DNA of 64,000 bases from Bosea sp. AS-1. Its GTDB lineage: Bacteria > Pseudomonadota > Alphaproteobacteria > Rhizobiales > Beijerinckiaceae. Below are positions 54,908-64,000 of this stretch, one piece after another. The notes under the pieces were generated by a model. The model did no database searches and was not told the DNA's origin. It saw only the letters and a program-made list of their open reading frames with translations. Position numbers and translations under genes: made by a program. Numbering within the stretch: the first letter of the stretch is position 1; every line of letters begins with the position of its first letter. The DNA lies in assembly GCF_002220095.1 (NCBI RefSeq), contig NZ_CP022372.1, positions 4,498,501-4,562,500 on the forward strand. The letters are read 5' to 3'.

Positions 54908-56040
54908 GCCGGCCGCTGCGGCTGGCTTATCTCTCGCTGGAAACGCCGAGGCCGGGCCAAGCCTCGCAGACCCATATCGACGAAATCATCGCCAGCCTGA
55001 GGCAGTCGGGCTGGCAAGTCGAGCTGTTTGCGACGAAGACCGGGGGGGCGAGCACGCGCTCCTCGTTCCTGCGGCGCCTCCTCGGCTACGGCCGCACCCA
55101 GGCCGCGCTGGGCCGGCGCTTGCGCGCGTTCGACGCCGTCTTCATCCGCTCGCATTTCATGGCACTGCCGCTGGTGCTCTGGGCGGGCTGGCGCAAGATT
55201 CCGGTGGTTCAGGAGATCAACGGGACACCGGCCGATATCGGCGTGACCTATCGCTTCCTGAAGCCGTTCTCGCCGCTGTTTGCCTGGCTCTATCGCACGC
55301 AATACCGCCAGGCCGCGCATCTGCTCGCCGTGACGCCCGGGCTCGCCGATTGGGCCAAGACCTTCGCCGGCCATGACAGGGTCAGCCTCGTCTCCAACGG
55401 CGCCAATACCGACCTCTTCCGGCCCGACGGCCGGGCCAGCCCCGTCGAGGGGCGCTATGTGGTCTTCGTCGGCGGGCTGGTCGCCTGGCATGGCATCGGC
55501 ACCATGCTCGCGGCCCTGAAGGACCCGAACTGGCCAGCCGATCTGCGGCTGGTCATCGTCGGAGACGGCATCGAGCGCGACAAGGTCGAGCAGGCGCTTT
55601 CCGATCCGCGGCTCATCTGGCTCGGCCGGCAACCCTATGATGCTGTTCCTGCGCTCGTGCGCGGCGCGCTGGCCTCGCTCTGCGTCATCGAGAACCAGGA
55701 CAACCGCTCGGCATCGGGCGTCGCGCCCCTGAAGCTGTTCGAGGCCATGGCCTGCGGCGTCCCCGTCATTGCCAGCGACCTGCCCTTCCAGGCCGAGCTT
55801 GTCCGCCAGGCCGAAGCCGGGCTGGTCGTACCGCCGGCGGCTGCCCCCACCATCGCAGCGGCCGTGAAGACCCTCGCCGACGCCCCCGAGAGAGCCCGGA
55901 CGCTCGGCCGCAACGGCGCAGCCTATGTCGCCCGTGAGGCGAGCTGGCATCATCGCGGCCAGGAGATCGATCGCATCCTGCGCTCGGTCGCCTCGCAGCG
56001 CGGTGTGCCTGCCGCCGACCGGACACCACCGCTGCCATGA
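54904..56040 (+). CDS. GT4-family glycosyltransferase
   Basis: The 378-residue protein is a GT-B retaining transferase: LAYLSLETPRPGQASQTHIDEIIASLRQSGW at the N-terminus, VSNGANTDLFRPDGR as the inter-domain linker, YVVFVGGLVAWHGIGTMLAAL, and the nucleotide-binding EX7E-like PLKLFEAMACGVPVIASDLPFQAELV. It overlaps wbpE and the next glycosyltransferase by ATGA, so its acceptor or donor is probably linked to the diamino-uronic acid made by the wbp genes. Confidence 0.93.
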   Translation: MSRPLRLAYLSLETPRPGQASQTHIDEIIASLRQSGWQVELFATKTGGASTRSSFLRRLLGYGRTQAALGRRLRAFDAVFIRSHFMALPLVLWAGWRKIPVVQEINGTPADIGVTYRFLKPFSPLFAWLYRTQYRQAAHLLAVTPGLADWAKTFAGHDRVSLVSNGANTDLFRPDGRASPVEGRYVVFVGGLVAWHGIGTMLAALKDPNWPADLRLVIVGDGIERDKVEQALSDPRLIWLGRQPYDAVPALVRGALASLCVIENQDNRSASGVAPLKLFEAMACGVPVIASDLPFQAELVRQAEAGLVVPPAAAPTIAAAVKTLADAPERARTLGRNGAAYVAREASWHHRGQEIDRILRSVASQRGVPAADRTPPLP

Positions 56041-57209
56041 CTCGGATTGCGCTCGTCTGCGTTTCGCCTCTGCAGCACGACTCGCGCGTGCTCCGCCACG
56101 CTGCGCTGCTCGCCGGCGCCGGCTACGAGGTGTGCATCTTCGCGCAAGCCCCCTTGCCCGCCACGCCGCCCGCTCCCGTCACGGTCATTCCCGGCCCCGG
56201 CAGCGACACACGCGTCCGCCTCGGCATGGTGCTCCGGCAGGCGCCTGCCTCGCTCCTGCCGGCCAGCGCGGACCTCCTCTACTGGCTTTCGCCGAGCAGG
56301 CTGACGACGCGGAGGGACCTGCTCCGCTTCAAGCCCGATCTCGTCATCGCCAATGACTGGCGCGCGCTGCCCCTCGCCTTTGCGGCCAAGCGCGGCTGCG
56401 GGGCCTGCATCATCTACGACAGTCACGAATTCGCCCCGGAGGAGTTCGCGGATAGCTGGCGCTGGCGCCTTCTCGCCCGGCAGCATGTCGTCAGGATCGA
56501 GGATCGCTATATTCGCGAAGCCGATGCGATCGCCACGGTCAGCGACGGCATCGCCGATGCGCTCGCCCAGCGCTATGGCCTGGCGCGGCCGACCGTCATC
56601 TCGAATACGCCGGCGTGGCAGGCAACCGCATTCCGCCGCACAACGCGCCCCATCACCGTGCTCTATCACGGCGCGGTCGTGCCCCGCCGCGGCCTGGAAA
56701 CCCTGATCGAGAGCGTTTCGCAGTGGCCGGATGACTTCCGCCTCGTCATCCGTGGCCCTGCCCAGGGCGGCTTCGACCAGCATCTGCGCAACCTCGCCGG
56801 TCCGTTCGGCAGGCGCATCGCCCTCGAGCCGCCGGTTCCGCCCGATCAGCTCATATCCACCGCCGCGCAAGCCGATGTCGGTATCTTCCTCCTGTCGAAC
56901 AGCACGACGCATGCGCGCTTCGCCATGCCCAACAAGATCTTCGAATACATGCAGGCGGGGCTGATGGTGATCAGCAGCGACCTGCCGGAGATCCGCCGAA
57001 TGATCGAGGCCGCCGGCTGCGGCATGCTGCTCTCGGACGATTCCCCGGAAGGCATCGCGACCTGCCTGGCCGGCCTGGACGCCGCGCGGATCGATGCCTG
57101 CAAGCGCGCAGCCCTCGCACGGGCACAGGACCTCAACTTCGAGGCGGAAGGCGGCAAGCTGCTTGCGCTGGTCACCCGTCTTGCGCCGGCCGGGACGCCC
57201 TCGCCCTAG
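56037..57209 (+). CDS. GT4-family glycosyltransferase
   Basis: The 390-residue GT-B protein has CVSPLQHDSRVLRHAALLAGAGYEVCIFAQA at the N-terminus, a central VIANDWRALPLAF and YDSHEFAPEEFADSWRWRLL block, and VLYHGAVVPRRGLETLIESV plus the C-terminal MPNKIFEYMQAGLMVISSDLPEIRRMIE donor-site motif. It closes the wbp operon. It is clearly paralogous to the convergent gene at 57232, with which it shares the DSHE...SWRWR and NK.FEYM.AGL blocks. Confidence 0.92.
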   Translation: MTRIALVCVSPLQHDSRVLRHAALLAGAGYEVCIFAQAPLPATPPAPVTVIPGPGSDTRVRLGMVLRQAPASLLPASADLLYWLSPSRLTTRRDLLRFKPDLVIANDWRALPLAFAAKRGCGACIIYDSHEFAPEEFADSWRWRLLARQHVVRIEDRYIREADAIATVSDGIADALAQRYGLARPTVISNTPAWQATAFRRTTRPITVLYHGAVVPRRGLETLIESVSQWPDDFRLVIRGPAQGGFDQHLRNLAGPFGRRIALEPPVPPDQLISTAAQADVGIFLLSNSTTHARFAMPNKIFEYMQAGLMVISSDLPEIRRMIEAAGCGMLLSDDSPEGIATCLAGLDAARIDACKRAALARAQDLNFEAEGGKLLALVTRLAPAGTPSP

Positions 57210-57231
57210 CCGTTCCGGCTTACGGACAAGC

Positions 57232-58527
57232 TCATTGCGCGGCGACTTGCCGCGCCTCCGCGGTGCCGGCCACCACCTGCTCGATCGCCGCGAAGAGGCG
57301 ATCCGCTTCCGCTTCCCAGTTCAGCAGCTTCGCCGCCTCGAGCGCGTGCCGCTTGTGAAGGTCGATCGACGCGCGATCGAAACCGTTGATTGCCGCGGCG
57401 ATCGCTTGCGGCGTGACATCGGGGATCGAGCGGCCAAGGTCATGCTGCCGCAGCAACGCCGTCATCTCCGGCAAATCGGAGACGCAGAGCGCCAGGCCGG
57501 CCATCGCGTACTCGAAGAACTTGTTCGGCAGGACATGGACGTTCTGCTTCGAATGGCCCGGCAGGGCGAACAGGCCGACATCGAAGCGGGCCGCCTCCTC
57601 GACCAAGTCGATCATCGGGACTGGCGGCGCGAGCACGACCCGGTCCCCGAGTCCTGCGGACCCGATCCGCTTGCGCAGTCCAGCGAGATAGTCCTCCGTG
57701 CCGGGGCCGCGAATGGTCAAGCGGAACTCCGACCGCCACAGTGCGACACTGTCGATGCAAGCTTCGAGTCCTCGCCCTGCCGAGACGACGCCGTGATAGA
57801 GGACCTCGATCGTCTCGCCGCAGGGTCGATGGGAATAGGCCTGGTAGCGCGGCATGTTGCGGACCAGCAGCGGCTTCTCGGGCAGCCTATAGACCTGGTG
57901 CAGCCGGTCGGCGATGCCTTGCGAGACGCAGCTTGTCACGACCGCACCTGCAATTCCGATCTGCTCGACCGTTGCGATCACCGGCCGATGGATCGCGCGC
58001 CAGCGCCAGCTCTGCGCATATTCGTCGATGGCGAGCTCATGTGTGTCGTAGGCATAGGGCGTGCACTGTTCGGCCGCGAGCTTTCGGACGATCGGCAGCG
58101 CCGTCCAGTCATTCGCCAGCCAGATATCGCAGCGCTGTCCGCTCGCGAGGTAGTAGATCTGCTCGAAGCGGTCATTGAGCGCCCAATAGGCCGCGACTGC
58201 CCGCTTCGGCGTGAGATAGACGCTGGCGACATCCCTGGCGCGACGCAAGCGACGCCAGGCACGCGACAGCGTCCCGCCAGCATCCGCCGCCCCTTGGTTG
58301 CCTCCATTGTCCCCTTCCGTGACAGCGGAGGAAGCCCGGGCGCCGATTGACAGGCAAGGCCATCCCGGCGCTGGCGAAAGCGCCCCCGGCAAGCCGACAG
58401 CGACGACATCCCAGCCCCGTTCCCGGAACAGATCGCCCTGCCGCCGCACGCGCGGATCGTCCGCGATTGCCGAAACCGAAATTAGCCCGATCCGGTGCGC
58501 ACGCCCCTGACCAGTGTCGGTTCTCAC
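57232..58527 (-). CDS. GT4-family glycosyltransferase, paralogue of the convergent gene
   Basis: The GTG at 58527 overlaps the stop of the upstream gene (GTGA) and gives 431 residues; the extension to 58659 lies inside the upstream gene. Motifs mirror the neighbour at 56037: IGLISVSAIADDPRVRRQGDLFRERGWDVVAVGLP, WLANDWTALPIV, YDTHELAIDEYAQSWRWRAI, VLYHGVVSAGRGLEACIDSV and LPNKFFEYAMAGLALCVSDLPEM. The extra loop of about 40 residues near position 80 is poorly conserved. It is the second gene of a leftward pair. Confidence 0.9.
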   Translation of the reverse strand: MRTDTGQGRAHRIGLISVSAIADDPRVRRQGDLFRERGWDVVAVGLPGALSPAPGWPCLSIGARASSAVTEGDNGGNQGAADAGGTLSRAWRRLRRARDVASVYLTPKRAVAAYWALNDRFEQIYYLASGQRCDIWLANDWTALPIVRKLAAEQCTPYAYDTHELAIDEYAQSWRWRAIHRPVIATVEQIGIAGAVVTSCVSQGIADRLHQVYRLPEKPLLVRNMPRYQAYSHRPCGETIEVLYHGVVSAGRGLEACIDSVALWRSEFRLTIRGPGTEDYLAGLRKRIGSAGLGDRVVLAPPVPMIDLVEEAARFDVGLFALPGHSKQNVHVLPNKFFEYAMAGLALCVSDLPEMTALLRQHDLGRSIPDVTPQAIAAAINGFDRASIDLHKRHALEAAKLLNWEAEADRLFAAIEQVVAGTAEARQVAAQ

Positions 58528-61133
58528 GACGAGCGCCGACGAAGTGCACGCCGGAGGCCAGAGGCCACGCTGGCACCGGCCGTGTCGTCGCCAGAGGCGG
58601 CCCAGCTTCGGACACGCGCCACAATTCGGAAGCGCAGTCGTTCCGGCAGGCAACGCCAAAGGGTCTTGAGGACATTGAAAACGAGGCTTCGCTCCCGCCC
58701 AGCATAGGTCGCGCCGCGCAGGTCGGTGGTCATTTCGGTACCCGTATCGACCTCGACCAAGGCTTCGCCGATCCGTGAGACCTGCGCCCGCCCAAGCGGA
58801 GGCGCCAAAATGGTATCGGATAGAAGGACTGCGTCCGGCCCGGGCCGCATTAGCAGTTCGGCCCCCTCCTCGCCATAGATCGCTGCCACAGGCACGCTGA
58901 CGATGGTCGCGCGCCGGCGTCCGAGAGCCCGCCGTGACAGATAATCGTCGACCCCCTCGACGAAATGCCGGAGCGAGTAGCGTCCGGTCGCGACAACGTC
59001 ACGGTAGGCTCGCTCCGTCATCGCCTCGAGGAAGGCGATGTCCTCTAGCCGGGCAAGAACATCTTCGAGGTTGGAGTAGTCCTTTTTTAGAGGAATATAG
59101 TGCTCGTAGGGCCGAACGACACCAGAATATTCACCTTCGAACAAGACCAGAGCGGTCCGTAGTCGTATGGCTTCGAAAATCTTCGGAGAGATCTGGTTCA
59201 TTTTCACCAGACCATCATGCTCCTTCAGATAGCGCTCGGCAAATTCCTCGAACGGCATCTCCTCGTTCTCGCGCGCCAGCTTTCTGAGCTCGCCATCGAA
59301 ATCGAAGACATTGCAGCCGCTTTCCGTGCCAAGCGTTGCACGTGCAGAACCGATGAACCGATACCAATCGGAGCCATAGATGCGCTTATCCTCAGCGACC
59401 TCGATATCAGCCGCTAGCCCGCGCTCCGCAGCAAGACGACGCATGTCGAGGCCGATCGTGTATTTCTCGCGGCCGAGCGCCCCGTACTGATGCGGCAACG
59501 ACCGGCCGCGATAGGCGATACGCAGCGTGCGTTCCGCCATTGGCGTAACGAACGCATCGAGCGCCGGATCCTCAGGAACATAACCCGTCAGCGTCGGGAT
59601 GAAGTCAACCGTGGCGAACCGATCGCGCGGATAGACGAAGTCGAGACTCTCCTGCGGCACATTGGTGAAGAGCGCATCAATGCCGAGCCGCTCCATCCAA
59701 CGGCGCGTCGTCTCGACATTGTCGTACTCGTCCTGAGCAAACAGCAGCTTGGGTCCGCGATAGGCTGCGACGGCGGCGGCGATGGCCGCCGACAGATGGG
59801 CTGGAACCGATACCCTCACCGAATAATGGACGGCAATCGCGTCGTAGCAGGACAGATCGAGTTCGGCGCCTTCGGCATCCGCCAGCCCGACGAACTCGGT
59901 CGCCGGCAAGAAGAAGAACCGGTGCCGGGAATGCTTGCGAAAGCCCTCGAGATGCTCGGTGATGGTACTGACATGCGTCGAGCCATCATCGTAGAGCATG
60001 AGCACGTTGAGGGCCGGCCGCGACTGCGCCTGGCGGGCGAGGACCCCGTCGAGGTGAGGCAGGAGCTCCTCGAAGCGGGCGTCGTAGGAACTCAGCGACG
60101 CCGCCTCCAGCCGGCGCGCAACCGCTGACGCATCGCCGCGCGACGCCTCGAGCCGGCCGATCGCCGCTGCGAATTCCCCCGCCGTGGTTGCGGTCGCGAA
60201 CAGTTCGGGATGCTCGGTCAGGGCGTCGACCGGCGTGGTCACAACGGGCAGTCCGCAGGCGAGATACTCATAGGCCTTGAGCGGCAAGGACCTGCGCATC
60301 AGATCACTGTCCTTGAACGGGATCAGCCCGACGCTGGACTGGCGGGCGAGCTCGGCGATGCCGGCGCTGTCGAGCAAGCCATGATATGTGACGTTCGGTT
60401 GCTTCAGCAGCCGCGTCCAATCCTCGCCGCCATCCTCGGATTTCCCGCAGAACCAGAATTGCCAGTCCGGCAAGAGTTCCGTGAGTGCAATCAGCAGCGA
60501 AAAATCCAGTCGGCCGTTAATCCCACCTTGATAGAGGGCGACCTTGCCGACGGCAGGCGGAGCATAGCTTGCCGCGCCACTCTCCTTCCAGAAGGCGAAA
60601 TCGCAGCCGTTCGGCAGCACGACGACCGGCTTGCTCGACCGGAGGGCATTGCGATGGCTCCGGGCGACGCCTTCCGAGACGGCGACGACGAGATCGGCCT
60701 GCTCGACCGCCTTTGCCGCAAGCCCGGAGAGGTCGGACTGCGTGATGCTGACGCTGTCGGGCTTGGCGAGATAATCTTCCGTGGCGTGATAGACGACCGC
60801 AGCCGGGTTCAATCGCGGAGCGGTTCCAGCAAGATAGAGATTGTACAGCCAGACCAGCGGCCTGGCGACGCCGCGCTCGCGCAGTGCCGCGGCAAGGCGC
60901 TTTGCCTGTGCGGGACCGTGATGCGGGCCGATCCGAACGATTGTAATGTTGAGCCCGTGGACCGGCTCGAAAATAATCGCCTCGCCGCTGCCGTTCGTTT
61001 GCACGAAGAACGTCGGCCAGCGACGCGCAAACCGCACGGCATAGTGATATCGGTTGCTCCGCGGCTCGGTATGCCAGTCCGACCACGTCAACATGACGAC
61101 TGAATCGAAGCCTTCTACCGCTGAAGCTGCCAT
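58524..61133 (-). CDS. Two-domain protein: GT4 glycosyltransferase fused to a second glycosyltransferase-like domain
   Basis: The ATG at 61133 gives 869 residues; the frame extends three codons to a TTG. Residues 1-360 are a GT-B transferase (VYHATEDYLAKPDS, VVLPNGCDFAFWKE, YQGGINGRLDFSLLIAL, LPLKAYEYLACGLPVVTTP). Residues about 375-755 form a second domain (LNVLMLYDDGSTHVSTITEHL, FAQDEYDN, FIPTLTGYVPED, IAYRGRSLPHQYGALGREK, GTESGCNVFDFDG, QISPKIFEAIRLRTALVLF). That domain is strongly similar to the protein at the right edge. The tail of about 110 residues is unassigned. A bifunctional role in chain assembly is inferred. Confidence 0.88.
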   Translation of the reverse strand: MAASAVEGFDSVVMLTWSDWHTEPRSNRYHYAVRFARRWPTFFVQTNGSGEAIIFEPVHGLNITIVRIGPHHGPAQAKRLAAALRERGVARPLVWLYNLYLAGTAPRLNPAAVVYHATEDYLAKPDSVSITQSDLSGLAAKAVEQADLVVAVSEGVARSHRNALRSSKPVVVLPNGCDFAFWKESGAASYAPPAVGKVALYQGGINGRLDFSLLIALTELLPDWQFWFCGKSEDGGEDWTRLLKQPNVTYHGLLDSAGIAELARQSSVGLIPFKDSDLMRRSLPLKAYEYLACGLPVVTTPVDALTEHPELFATATTAGEFAAAIGRLEASRGDASAVARRLEAASLSSYDARFEELLPHLDGVLARQAQSRPALNVLMLYDDGSTHVSTITEHLEGFRKHSRHRFFFLPATEFVGLADAEGAELDLSCYDAIAVHYSVRVSVPAHLSAAIAAAVAAYRGPKLLFAQDEYDNVETTRRWMERLGIDALFTNVPQESLDFVYPRDRFATVDFIPTLTGYVPEDPALDAFVTPMAERTLRIAYRGRSLPHQYGALGREKYTIGLDMRRLAAERGLAADIEVAEDKRIYGSDWYRFIGSARATLGTESGCNVFDFDGELRKLARENEEMPFEEFAERYLKEHDGLVKMNQISPKIFEAIRLRTALVLFEGEYSGVVRPYEHYIPLKKDYSNLEDVLARLEDIAFLEAMTERAYRDVVATGRYSLRHFVEGVDDYLSRRALGRRRATIVSVPVAAIYGEEGAELLMRPGPDAVLLSDTILAPPLGRAQVSRIGEALVEVDTGTEMTTDLRGATYAGRERSLVFNVLKTLWRCLPERLRFRIVARVRSWAASGDDTAGASVASGLRRALRRRSS

Positions 61134-61369
61134 GAAAACCAAAAATTCCGGGTTGTCGCCGCGACTATAGCTGCGCTTGCGACGCTCTGTTACACGATGC
61201 CGCCCAAGCTGTCGACGAGGTGCAAGCCAACGCTCAGCGTCGGTTAAAGGCTAGAAGGCCGGCGATCGTTGAAGCTTGTTGGCAGAACAGACATGGAATA
61301 CAGCGTTCATACTCCATCGGTCCGCCAGTGCGTTCCGCTGGCGCAAGGCTCCTATAGTGAAGGTTTCCC

Positions 61370-62209
61370 ATGTCGGATACGGCGGATCAGACTGCGATCG
61401 ACTCGCGCAACTCTGCGTTCTGGAGCGAGCTGTGCGGAACACAATTCGCCAAGTCTTTGGGCGTCACCGACGATTCACCGGCCTCGTTGAAGAAGTTCGA
61501 TGACTGGTACTTTGCCTTCTACCCCTATCTCTTCGTGCATATCCCCTTCGAGGACATGAGGGACAAGGACGTTCTCGAGATCGGCCTCGGATACGGCACC
61601 GTCTCACAGCGCTTGGCCGAAGCCGGCGCGCGCTATCAGGGGCTCGACATCGCGCCTGGCCCGGTCGCGATGGCCAACCACCGGCTGAAGCAGGCCGGCC
61701 TTGAAGGGCGCGCGCAGGTGGGCTCGATCCTCCAGGCGCCGTTCGCCGATGCGAGCTTCGACTATGTCGTCGCGATCGGCTGCCTGCATCACACGGGCGA
61801 TCTGTACAAGGCGATCGAGGAGTGCCGGCGCATCCTGCGCCCCGGCAGCAAGCTCATCTTCATGGTCTATTATGCCTATTCCTACCGGCGCTTCTATCAG
61901 GCGCGCACCGAGACGCTGCGCTACCTGATGCGCGAGACCTTCGGCCATCGCGGTGTCGTCGGCCTGAGTGCCCAAGCCGAGCGCGCGGCCTATGATGCCA
62001 ACCAGGCCGGCGAAGGCGCTCCCCATACCGACTGGATTTCGATCCGCTCGCTGCGCAAGTTCTGCCGCGGCTTCGCGTCCTTCTCCGGGCAGACCGAGAA
62101 CATCGACAATGGCCAGCCATTCGAGCAGAGCCCGCCCAGGCGCGAATTGCTGAAGACCTGGATTCCGCGCTGGTTCGGCCTGGACCTCTACGCCACCGCG
62201 ACGAAGTGA
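61370..62209 (+). CDS. Class I SAM-dependent methyltransferase
   Basis: The 279-residue protein has motif I VLEIGLGYGTVSQRLAEAGARYQGLDIAP (about residues 66-93), motif II around SFDYVVAIGCLHHTGD and a post-motif LRPGSKLIFMVYYAY, the plan of UbiE/COQ5-like small-molecule methyltransferases. The C-terminal 80 residues are family-specific and include an HTDWISIRSLRKF block. Flanked by glycosyltransferases, it probably methylates a sugar of the surface polysaccharide. It is divergent from the two-domain gene with a 236-bp gap. Confidence 0.9.
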   Translation: MSDTADQTAIDSRNSAFWSELCGTQFAKSLGVTDDSPASLKKFDDWYFAFYPYLFVHIPFEDMRDKDVLEIGLGYGTVSQRLAEAGARYQGLDIAPGPVAMANHRLKQAGLEGRAQVGSILQAPFADASFDYVVAIGCLHHTGDLYKAIEECRRILRPGSKLIFMVYYAYSYRRFYQARTETLRYLMRETFGHRGVVGLSAQAERAAYDANQAGEGAPHTDWISIRSLRKFCRGFASFSGQTENIDNGQPFEQSPPRRELLKTWIPRWFGLDLYATATK

Positions 62210-62234
62210 CGGCCGTTCCCCACAGCGGTTGAAA

Positions 62235-64000
62235 TCAGCCGGACGACTTCAGCAGCCGCCGGAGCAACGGCTTGACGGCGGAAATGGTTCGGACCATCGG
62301 CCCGACCAATGCGGAGCACGCCCGCATTGGCTGCGGCCGCGACGCCTGCACCGGCCTCGCGTTCAACTCGTCCAGTTGGGCGCGGTGGGCATGCTCCAGC
62401 TGCAGCCGCTCGGCCTGGTAAGCCTCGTTCAGCTGCTTGATCCACTCAATCATGCCGAAATAGCCATCCTTCTCGATGTCGAGCATCTGCTGAAGCGCGT
62501 CTCGGCTCGTGGCGGTGGAATGGCTTGCAAGAGCGGCACGGAAATCGGCAAGCACCTGCTCCCGCCGGCTTGGAAGACTGGCAGTCGCCGTATCGTATAA
62601 GCTCAGAATCCTCTTAAAATCAGAGACGTCTTGCTCCCAAGCCGGCAAAAGCGTCTCGTGAGCCAGATTTTGGCTGCTAAGCGCCTCGATTGATTCTTTA
62701 TAAATTTCGCGAAGTCTCGGAAGTTCACTCTCGAAGATCGCCCGCACGCGAGCAAATTCTTCGATCAACGTGTCGAACTCCTGACGATAGACGGCCACAA
62801 CGCCGACATCGGTCCGAACCTGGAACTCATCTGCGCCCATTGGCCAAGGCTTCGGCGCTTCCAGAACCCGGCCATCCGGGTCGAGAACCTCAGCCGGAAC
62901 CTGCGTCGCCGTGTCCGCTCCCGTCCATGATTTCTGCACGAGCCTGCGCTCGATAGCTTCGACGACGCGCGCATAGAAGGCCCGGTAGGTGAAGCGCCCG
63001 CTTCCGACCAGGTGATCGAAGGCTCGCTCCGTCATGGCCGCCAGCCCCGGCAAATCCTCCAGCCGGGCCAGCACCTCTTCGAAATTCGAGAAATCCTTGT
63101 TCAGGGCGATGTAGTGCTCGTCCGGCACGATCGCATCCGAATAACGCCCCTTGAACAACACCATCGGCGTACGCATCATCGCGCATTCGAAGACCCGGGG
63201 CGAAATCTGGCCCATCTCGATCTCGCCGTCGCGATCGGCGACGATCGGCAGGAACTCGGCATAGCTTGGCGGAACGCCGCCGTTCGCCGCCATCATCTCC
63301 TTGTAGCGGGCCTCGATGCTGCCATCGAAATCGAAGACGTTCGAGCCGGATTCGGAGCCGAGCATCGCCCGGCAATCGCCGACGAAATCGAACCACGCCG
63401 TTCCATAGATCCGGCTGGCCTCGTCCATGGCGATGTCGGTCTTGATACCCCGGAGGTCGCAGAGCTCCTTCGTCCGCCGGCCCACCTCGAACTTGTCAAA
63501 GCCCAGCCGGCCATAACGGCCGCCGATGTCGCGTCCACGATACCCGATGAAGATCGGTCGTTCGGCCAACGGCCTGGCCGGCGGAAGTGTGGCGGCGAAA
63601 TCATCCGGCACGTAGCCGGTGAAGACCGTGATGAATTCGACGTTCGGGAATTCCGCGCGGGGATAGACATATTCCAGGCTGTCCTGCGGGACGCAGGTCA
63701 GCACGATATCGAATTGCAGATCCTTGATCGCCGCCTTCAGGACGTCAGTATGGTCATATTCGTCCTGAACCGCGAGAACCTTGACGCCGGAGAAGGCTCG
63801 CAGGCGTTCCCGATAGCTCTCGGAGACATACCCTTCGAAGCACAGGCGCGAGCAGTAGCTATGGAAAACGACGTCGTAGCCATCGAAATCGAACCCCATC
63901 GACGCATGATGGGTGACATGAACATAGTCGACGTCAAAACCACTGAACCGTTTGAATGCCGAGAGATAGTCGAGCGTCGTCTGAACGAACGTGCTCGACA
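62235..64000 (-). CDS. Glycosyltransferase-like domain protein with helical tail, N-terminus beyond window edge
   Basis: The frame is open to the right edge, so the N-terminus is missing; 587 residues are visible. Residues about 35-375 of this part repeat the domain of the neighbour at 58524: VQDEYDH, CVPQDSLEYVYPRAEF, FTGYVPDD, IGYRGRDIGGRYGRLGFDK, GSESGSNVFDFDG, QISPRVFECAMMRTPMVLF and EHYIALNKDFSNFEEVLARLED. The last 180 residues are long, charged helices that could form a coiled coil. No signal peptide is visible. The first ATG inside the window (63899) is not the true start, because conserved sequence continues upstream. Confidence 0.85.
   Translation of the reverse strand, partial: SSTFVQTTLDYLSAFKRFSGFDVDYVHVTHHASMGFDFDGYDVVFHSYCSRLCFEGYVSESYRERLRAFSGVKVLAVQDEYDHTDVLKAAIKDLQFDIVLTCVPQDSLEYVYPRAEFPNVEFITVFTGYVPDDFAATLPPARPLAERPIFIGYRGRDIGGRYGRLGFDKFEVGRRTKELCDLRGIKTDIAMDEASRIYGTAWFDFVGDCRAMLGSESGSNVFDFDGSIEARYKEMMAANGGVPPSYAEFLPIVADRDGEIEMGQISPRVFECAMMRTPMVLFKGRYSDAIVPDEHYIALNKDFSNFEEVLARLEDLPGLAAMTERAFDHLVGSGRFTYRAFYARVVEAIERRLVQKSWTGADTATQVPAEVLDPDGRVLEAPKPWPMGADEFQVRTDVGVVAVYRQEFDTLIEEFARVRAIFESELPRLREIYKESIEALSSQNLAHETLLPAWEQDVSDFKRILSLYDTATASLPSRREQVLADFRAALASHSTATSRDALQQMLDIEKDGYFGMIEWIKQLNEAYQAERLQLEHAHRAQLDELNARPVQASRPQPMRACSALVGPMVRTISAVKPLLRRLLKSSG

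Overview
The window is high-GC DNA with densely packed, co-directional operons, many ATGA stop/start overlaps and many ABC importers. Gene content and style (Bug/TctC binding proteins, paired hydantoinase subunits, GntR and LysR regulators beside catabolic operons, a GC-rich polysaccharide locus) point to a free-living alphaproteobacterium of the Hyphomicrobiales. A Bosea-like genome would fit, but that is inference, since no rRNA or other taxonomic marker is present.

Layout. (1) 1-12.8 kb: a carboxylate-type catabolic locus. A GntR/FCD regulator lies between a leftward isopropylmalate/isocitrate-dehydrogenase-like gene (followed by an unrecognised gene cut by the window edge) and a rightward operon. 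That operon encodes an iron-type ABC importer, an Asp/Glu-racemase-like protein, an orphan TctC binding protein, an aconitase-family enzyme, a lactonase-like amidohydrolase and an MBL-fold hydrolase. Two matching 28-bp sites precede the two outward-facing arms. (2) 12.8-22.2 kb: a surface-polysaccharide locus with rfbB, rfbA, a GT2 glycosyltransferase, an ABC-2 exporter and, after a divergent promoter region, a strikingly AT-rich RgpF-like gene. A DUF6502-DUF5666 cassette is inserted between rfbB and rfbA. Four copies of a GTGGG-N7-CCCAC palindrome sit in two pairs, before the cassette and in the divergent region. (3) 22.5-30.3 kb: a leftward operon (amino-acid ABC importer, enolase-superfamily enzyme, FAD amino-acid dehydrogenase, ThDP enzyme) with a divergent LysR regulator.

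(4) 30.4-49.9 kb: a large locus that resembles Amadori-product (fructosyl-amino acid) catabolism. It has FrlB-like deglycase, FrlD-like kinase, hydantoinase/oxoprolinase A and B subunits, a HutC/FrlR-type GntR regulator, two FAD amine oxidases, a Rid-family protein that lacks the catalytic arginine, an SDR, and peptide-type ABC importers (two binding proteins, two permease pairs, one fused ATPase). A palindrome close to GAATTGGTATACACCAATTC occurs in the two control regions that face these operons.

(5) 50.3-64.0 kb: a tRNA-Gly(CCC), then wbpA-wbpB-wbpD-wbpE homologues for a 2,3-diamino-uronic-acid nucleotide sugar, followed by GT4 glycosyltransferases, a methyltransferase and two large proteins that share a conserved, poorly described domain. 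The last one runs off the right edge.

No rRNA, CRISPR array, insertion sequence, integrase or phage gene was seen. All functional calls rest on motifs read by eye. No database search was run.
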